From assembly GCA_016765495.1 (NCBI GenBank), contig JAESPV010000027.1, positions 62,001-126,000 of the forward strand: a DNA stretch of 64,000 nt. The letters are read 5' to 3'. The translations under genes and the position numbers were made by a program. Origin of the DNA: Desulfocapsa sp. Lineage in GTDB: Bacteria > Desulfobacterota > Desulfobulbia > Desulfobulbales > Desulfocapsaceae. This document shows, piece by piece, positions 60,099 through 64,000 of the stretch (its first letter is position 1; each line of letters begins with the position of its first letter). The notes under the pieces were generated by a model that saw nothing but the letters and a program-made list of their open reading frames with translations, was not told where the DNA came from and searched no databases.

Positions 60099-61915
60099 AA
60101 AGACACTATCTGGCCAGAGTTTCTCCCTGGGTTCTCGCTGCTGCTTTTAGCTTACTTGCTATAATTATAACAGTTTTTGCAATGAATAATTACAGACGGG
60201 ATAAAGCATTAATGACAGATATTTTCCTTGAAAAAGGGATTACGTTGATCCGCGTTGTTGCATCAAGTGCCAGAAGTTCTATTTTTTCTGGCCTACGTGG
60301 TGGAAAGGATCTTGAGGATCTTTGGCCGGGAAATGTTCAGAGTGTTCTTGAACATGCCTCAGAGCACCCTGGAGTAAAGATTGTTGCTCTTGTTGACAGT
60401 AAAGGAGAGATACTTGCTGACTCTCTGCCGGAAGCAGGTGAAGAACATGTCTCAAAACAAACCCAGGAGTTTCTGGCTGCTCTGGATGGAGAGAGGACCG
60501 ATATCAGACCCTTTAGCTTCCGTATCAGCAAAGAACAAAACAAAGCTGTTTTTCAGGTAGCAGCTTTTTTTCCACCAATTGGAAAAAGATTTCTGAAACA
60601 ATTGAGACAGCTACCACCAGCTCTTATTGCTCGTGGAGAAAAGGGGCACATGATAATGCAACATCATTTTGCCAGTCCCCAGTGGCGTCAAAAAATAGAA
60701 GCTTTAAATAAAGAAAAGTATGTGATCCTTGTTGAACTTGATATGCAACCATTTAATGAGAGGCTCAAGAGACAAAAGCTTGAGATTATTATTTTATCTA
60801 TTGTTCTTTTTCTGGTGGGATTTGGAGGCTGGCTCTCTATCTTAACTCTTCAGGGTTTAAAAGGCTCACAGAGCAGGCTTAGAAGGGTCGAAGCATTTCG
60901 GGATATCCTGATTTCATCTCTGCCGGTTGGACTTATTGCAACGGATACCAATGGTGGAATAATTTTATACAACAGATTTTCTCAGGAATTAACTGGTATC
61001 AGTGAGAAAAAAGCTCTGGGTGGGAATTCGACTGTTTTCAATGAAATGCCCGATATTTATGCAGCATTCAAAACTCCAGGGACACCACAAAAGGAACTTT
61101 ATCAAAAAGAAGTCCAATTAAGCTGCGGTTCAGGAATCAGCCATACCGTGCAGCTCAGTCGTCTTGCAATCATTGACAGTGATGATACCTTCGTCGGGAC
61201 ACTCCTGATGATGCAGGATCTCAGTCAGGTGAAAAAACTCGAGAAAGAATTGAGAAGAAGTGAACGTTTGGCAGCTCTTGGTAAGATGGCAGCCGGCGTT
61301 GCTCATGAACTCAGGAACCCATTAAGCTCAATTAAAGGCTTGGCACTTGTTCTGCAATCAAAATTTTCAGCTGAAAACCCTGATAAGAAAACAGCGGAAA
61401 TACTGGTACAGGAAGTGGAGCGGCTCAATCGAAGTATCGCTGAATTGCTTGATTATGCAAGACCTCAGACTTTGCAGAAAGTAGATGTTGATTTACATAA
61501 GATACTGAATAAGGGCGTTTCATTACTCTGTATTGATGCAGAAGCTGCTGGCGTACGGATGGTTACCGATTTTCCGGAAGTGTTGCCAATGATTCAAGCG
61601 GATGAAGATAGGTTGAATCAGGTGTTTTTGAACCTGTTTTTGAATGGAATTCAGGCAATGGAATTTGGTGGAACCTTAACTGTGCACACAGCCAAAACTG
61701 ATGACAGTATCAAGGTGACTGTGTCAGATACGGGAAGCGGAATTGAACCGGATAATCTGAGCCGGGTGTTCGATCCTTACTTTACAACGAAACCGGAAGG
61801 TACAGGTTTGGGCATGGCAATGTCTGCCAAGATTGTTGAAGAACATGGCGGAGTCATAACCATTGAATCTGAAGTGACAAAAGGAACCTCCGTGACAGTG
61901 GAGATTCCCTTGTAG
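60086..61915 (+). CDS. Membrane sensor histidine kinase with PAS domain
   Basis: The 609 residues have two membrane helices (about 14-34 and 230-255) around a periplasmic sensor, a PAS domain (about 270-375, LISSLPVGLIATDTNGGIIL), HisKA with the phospho-acceptor His in AAGVAHELRNPLSSIKG, and HATPase motifs NLFLNGIQAM, DTGSGIEPD and GTGLGMAMS. It resembles NtrB/ZraS-type kinases. No partner response regulator is adjacent: the next gene, glgB, converges from the opposite strand. Confidence 0.9.
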   Translation: MQIIKRHYLARVSPWVLAAAFSLLAIIITVFAMNNYRRDKALMTDIFLEKGITLIRVVASSARSSIFSGLRGGKDLEDLWPGNVQSVLEHASEHPGVKIVALVDSKGEILADSLPEAGEEHVSKQTQEFLAALDGERTDIRPFSFRISKEQNKAVFQVAAFFPPIGKRFLKQLRQLPPALIARGEKGHMIMQHHFASPQWRQKIEALNKEKYVILVELDMQPFNERLKRQKLEIIILSIVLFLVGFGGWLSILTLQGLKGSQSRLRRVEAFRDILISSLPVGLIATDTNGGIILYNRFSQELTGISEKKALGGNSTVFNEMPDIYAAFKTPGTPQKELYQKEVQLSCGSGISHTVQLSRLAIIDSDDTFVGTLLMMQDLSQVKKLEKELRRSERLAALGKMAAGVAHELRNPLSSIKGLALVLQSKFSAENPDKKTAEILVQEVERLNRSIAELLDYARPQTLQKVDVDLHKILNKGVSLLCIDAEAAGVRMVTDFPEVLPMIQADEDRLNQVFLNLFLNGIQAMEFGGTLTVHTAKTDDSIKVTVSDTGSGIEPDNLSRVFDPYFTTKPEGTGLGMAMSAKIVEEHGGVITIESEVTKGTSVTVEIPL

Positions 61916-61928
61916 CGACGTGTTTTGA

Positions 61929-64000
61929 TCAGTTAACAGGCTTTAAGATAATACCAGCAAGTGGTGGAACCGTTACGTTTGCATGGAATTGTGCCTGTGC
62001 ATAGGGCTCTGCGATGGACTTGTATATGGTTTTACTTGCAGCATCACTTCCGCCAAACCGACTCTGATCTGAACAGAATATCTGTTCGTAATTTGATCCT
62101 GTTGGCAATCCCATTTTATATCCGTAGAAGGTCTGTGGAGTAAAGTTTAATAAACACACCAGATGATCATCACGGTTTTTTGCATAACGGGTATAAGAGA
62201 TAATAGAATTTTCCCGATCTTCAAGATCCATCCACTGAAATCCCTCCTGGCTGAAATCCTGTTCCCACAGGCTCGCATTATTTTTGTATAATGTGTTCAG
62301 CTTTTCGAAAAATGTCAGCATCTCCTTATGTAATTCATTTTCATGCAAAAGATGAAAGTCCAGGCTATGTTTGCAATCCCATTCACGCCACTGACCAAAC
62401 TCATTGCCCATAAATAAAAGTTTTTTTCCAGGATGCATCCACATACAGAGAAACAGGAGCCTGAGATTGGCAAATTTCTGCCAAAGATCTCCGGGCATTT
62501 TATCAAGTAGCGATTTTTTTCCGTGTACAACTTCATCATGTGACAGCGGCAGGATAAAGTTTTCGGAAAAGGCATACATAATAGAAAACGTGAGGCTGTT
62601 ATGATGGTACCTTCTGTAAATCGGGTCTTTTTCAAAATAATCGAGAATGTCATTCATCCAGCCCATATTCCATTTAAAACCGAATCCAAGGCCGCCTGCA
62701 TCGGCAGGTTTTGAGACTCCGTAAAAACTTGTGGATTCTTCTGCGATCATCAGTGTGCCTGGGTGACGATCATACACAATTGAGTTGAGATGTTTGATAA
62801 ATTCAATGGCTTCAAGATTTTCTCTTCCACCATAATTGTTTGGTAACCATTCGCCATCCTTTCGTGAATAGTCGAGATAAAGCATGGAGGCCACAGCATC
62901 AACCCGTAATCCGTCTATGTGGTACTTGTCGATCCAGAATAGAGCATTGGCAATAAGAAAATTACTCACTTCTTTACGGCCATAATTGTAAATAAAGGTG
63001 CCCCATTCGGGGTGGGCACCTTTTCTGGGGTCGTCATGTTCATAGAGTGCTGTTCCGTCAAATCGAGCGAGGCTATGTGCGTCTTTCGGGAAATGAGCGG
63101 GAACCCAATCAAGAATAACACCAATACCTGCAGCATGACAGCTATCCACGAAAAACATAAAGTCTTCAGGTATTCCGTACCTGCTGGTCATACTGAATGG
63201 TCCGGTTATCTGGTATCCCCATGATTCATCCAGTGGATGTTCCATGACCGGCATGATCTCAATATGGGTAAATCCAAGCTTCTTTACATAGGGAATAAGT
63301 TTGTCGGCGAGTTCCTTAAAAGTGAGAAAGCGATCCGGGTTCTTAGGGTCGCGTTGCCATGATCCGGGATGCACTTCATAAATGGACATGGCACTATCGT
63401 AAGGATTTATGCTCTTTTTCGATTCCTGCCAATCCTGATCCTTCCATTGATAGTGGTCGAGATAGCGAACTATGGAAGCAGTCTTAGGTCGAAATTCTCC
63501 AAAAAATTGAAAGGGGTCAGATTTTTCAAGGATTTCACCCTGAGTAGTACGTATTTCAAACTTGTAAATTTCATTTTCGCCAATTCCCGGAAAAAAAAGT
63601 TCCCATATGCCAGAGTTGCCAAGACTTCTCATGGGATTTACTCTTCCATCCCAGCTGTTGAAGTTTCCAATCACCGAAACTCGGGTGGCAGATGGTGCCC
63701 AGACACGAAAAATCGTACCTTCAATTTGTGAATACATACCTGGATGTGCACCAATATGGTTATACAGTTCATAGTTGGTGCCAAAATTAAAGAGGAATCT
63801 GTCCTCTTCACTTAAGATGGGCATAAATCTGTATGGGTCATTGATTGTCTGTTCAACGCCATCGTTATAAGTGATTTTGTACTGGTAAGTATAGGGATCA
63901 AGGTCAGAATCATTGATTTTTTCACAATCAACGCATGCTTCAAAGATGCCTTCGTCGCGCACCTTTTCCATAGGGATTTCCTGACCATCGATAAGAAGTG
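61929..64000 (-). CDS. glgB: 1,4-alpha-glucan branching enzyme GlgB (runs off right edge)
   Basis: GlgB makes alpha-1,6 branches in glycogen. The visible part has the CBM48-like segment (FRVWAPSATRVSVIGNFNSW), MSIYEVHPGSWQ, catalytic GLRVDAVASMLYLDY (nucleophile Asp), MIAEEST (acid Glu) and LSHDEVVHGKKSLL. Although an ATG occurs at 63971, the frame stays open to the edge with coding-like residues (LLIDGQEIP), so the true start lies outside. Typical length is about 630-730. Confidence 0.95.
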   Translation of the reverse strand, partial: LLIDGQEIPMEKVRDEGIFEACVDCEKINDSDLDPYTYQYKITYNDGVEQTINDPYRFMPILSEEDRFLFNFGTNYELYNHIGAHPGMYSQIEGTIFRVWAPSATRVSVIGNFNSWDGRVNPMRSLGNSGIWELFFPGIGENEIYKFEIRTTQGEILEKSDPFQFFGEFRPKTASIVRYLDHYQWKDQDWQESKKSINPYDSAMSIYEVHPGSWQRDPKNPDRFLTFKELADKLIPYVKKLGFTHIEIMPVMEHPLDESWGYQITGPFSMTSRYGIPEDFMFFVDSCHAAGIGVILDWVPAHFPKDAHSLARFDGTALYEHDDPRKGAHPEWGTFIYNYGRKEVSNFLIANALFWIDKYHIDGLRVDAVASMLYLDYSRKDGEWLPNNYGGRENLEAIEFIKHLNSIVYDRHPGTLMIAEESTSFYGVSKPADAGGLGFGFKWNMGWMNDILDYFEKDPIYRRYHHNSLTFSIMYAFSENFILPLSHDEVVHGKKSLLDKMPGDLWQKFANLRLLFLCMWMHPGKKLLFMGNEFGQWREWDCKHSLDFHLLHENELHKEMLTFFEKLNTLYKNNASLWEQDFSQEGFQWMDLEDRENSIISYTRYAKNRDDHLVCLLNFTPQTFYGYKMGLPTGSNYEQIFCSDQSRFGGSDAASKTIYKSIAEPYAQAQFHANVTVPPLAGIILKPVN

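Noticed and set aside
1-64000. tRNA, rRNA, insertion sequences or prophage genes
   Set aside because: No cloverleaf-like tRNA end, rRNA segment, transposase or integrase was recognised by reading.

Overview
The window reads as a chromosomal segment of a Gram-negative, motile, anaerobe-like bacterium, most probably a member of the Desulfobacterota close to Desulfobulbales. This is inferred from the flagellar gene order, the lipoprotein FlgH and P-ring FlgI (outer membrane present), FliW-CsrA next to flagellin, a CheX-rich chemotaxis block, a stand-alone IMP cyclohydrolase and FolE2. No rRNA or tRNA gene was recognised, so the assignment rests on protein resemblance only.

Region 1 (1-37.1 kb, minus strand) is an almost complete flagellar supercluster. 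Read in the direction of transcription it runs: a TPR protein, flgB-flgC-fliE-fliF-fliG-fliH-fliI-fliJ-motE-like-fliK-flgD-flgE; then motA-motB-fliL-fliM-fliN-fliO-fliP-fliQ-fliR-flhB-flhA-flhF-flhG-fliA and a chimeric gene; then flgF-flgG-flgA-flgH-flgI-flgJ; then an unknown gene, flgM-flgN-flgK-flgL, csrA-fliW and the start of flagellin at the left edge. Sigma-54-like sites precede the two early operons. Sigma-28-like sites (TAAA box, 12-nt spacer between 8-mers, GCCGATAA-like box) precede flgF, the unknown gene ahead of flgM, and flagellin.

Region 2 (37.4-40.8 kb, plus strand) is a chemotaxis block: CheY, two CheX-type phosphatases, and a 600-residue protein with two further CheX/CheC-like domains and a degenerate receiver domain. 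The last gene has its own sigma-28-like site.

Region 3 (40.9-46.8 kb, minus strand) is an unusual secretion/fibre locus: a 1250-residue usher-like outer-membrane protein, two DUF4402 pilin-like proteins and a PapD-like chaperone. The pilin-chaperone operon is preceded by the best sigma-28 match of the window, which suggests that these fibres belong to the flagellar late regulon. This is the strongest candidate for an undescribed system.

Region 4 (47.0-64 kb) is mostly housekeeping: folE2, metF, an S4 RNA-binding protein, IMP cyclohydrolase, purN, pyrR, a U32 protein, a truncated PpsR remnant, a YkgJ-like protein, a tRNA-queuosine mannosyltransferase homologue, aroK, gpmI, a cold-shock gene with a strong terminator, a large unknown protein overlapping a sensor kinase, and glgB running off the right edge.

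Other notable structures are a chimeric gene made from flgA fragments next to a flgG remnant just after fliA, a 27-bp repeat dispersed in three intergenic regions, a heptamer tandem repeat at the fliH stop codon, and a 45-bp tandem repeat inside fliK.
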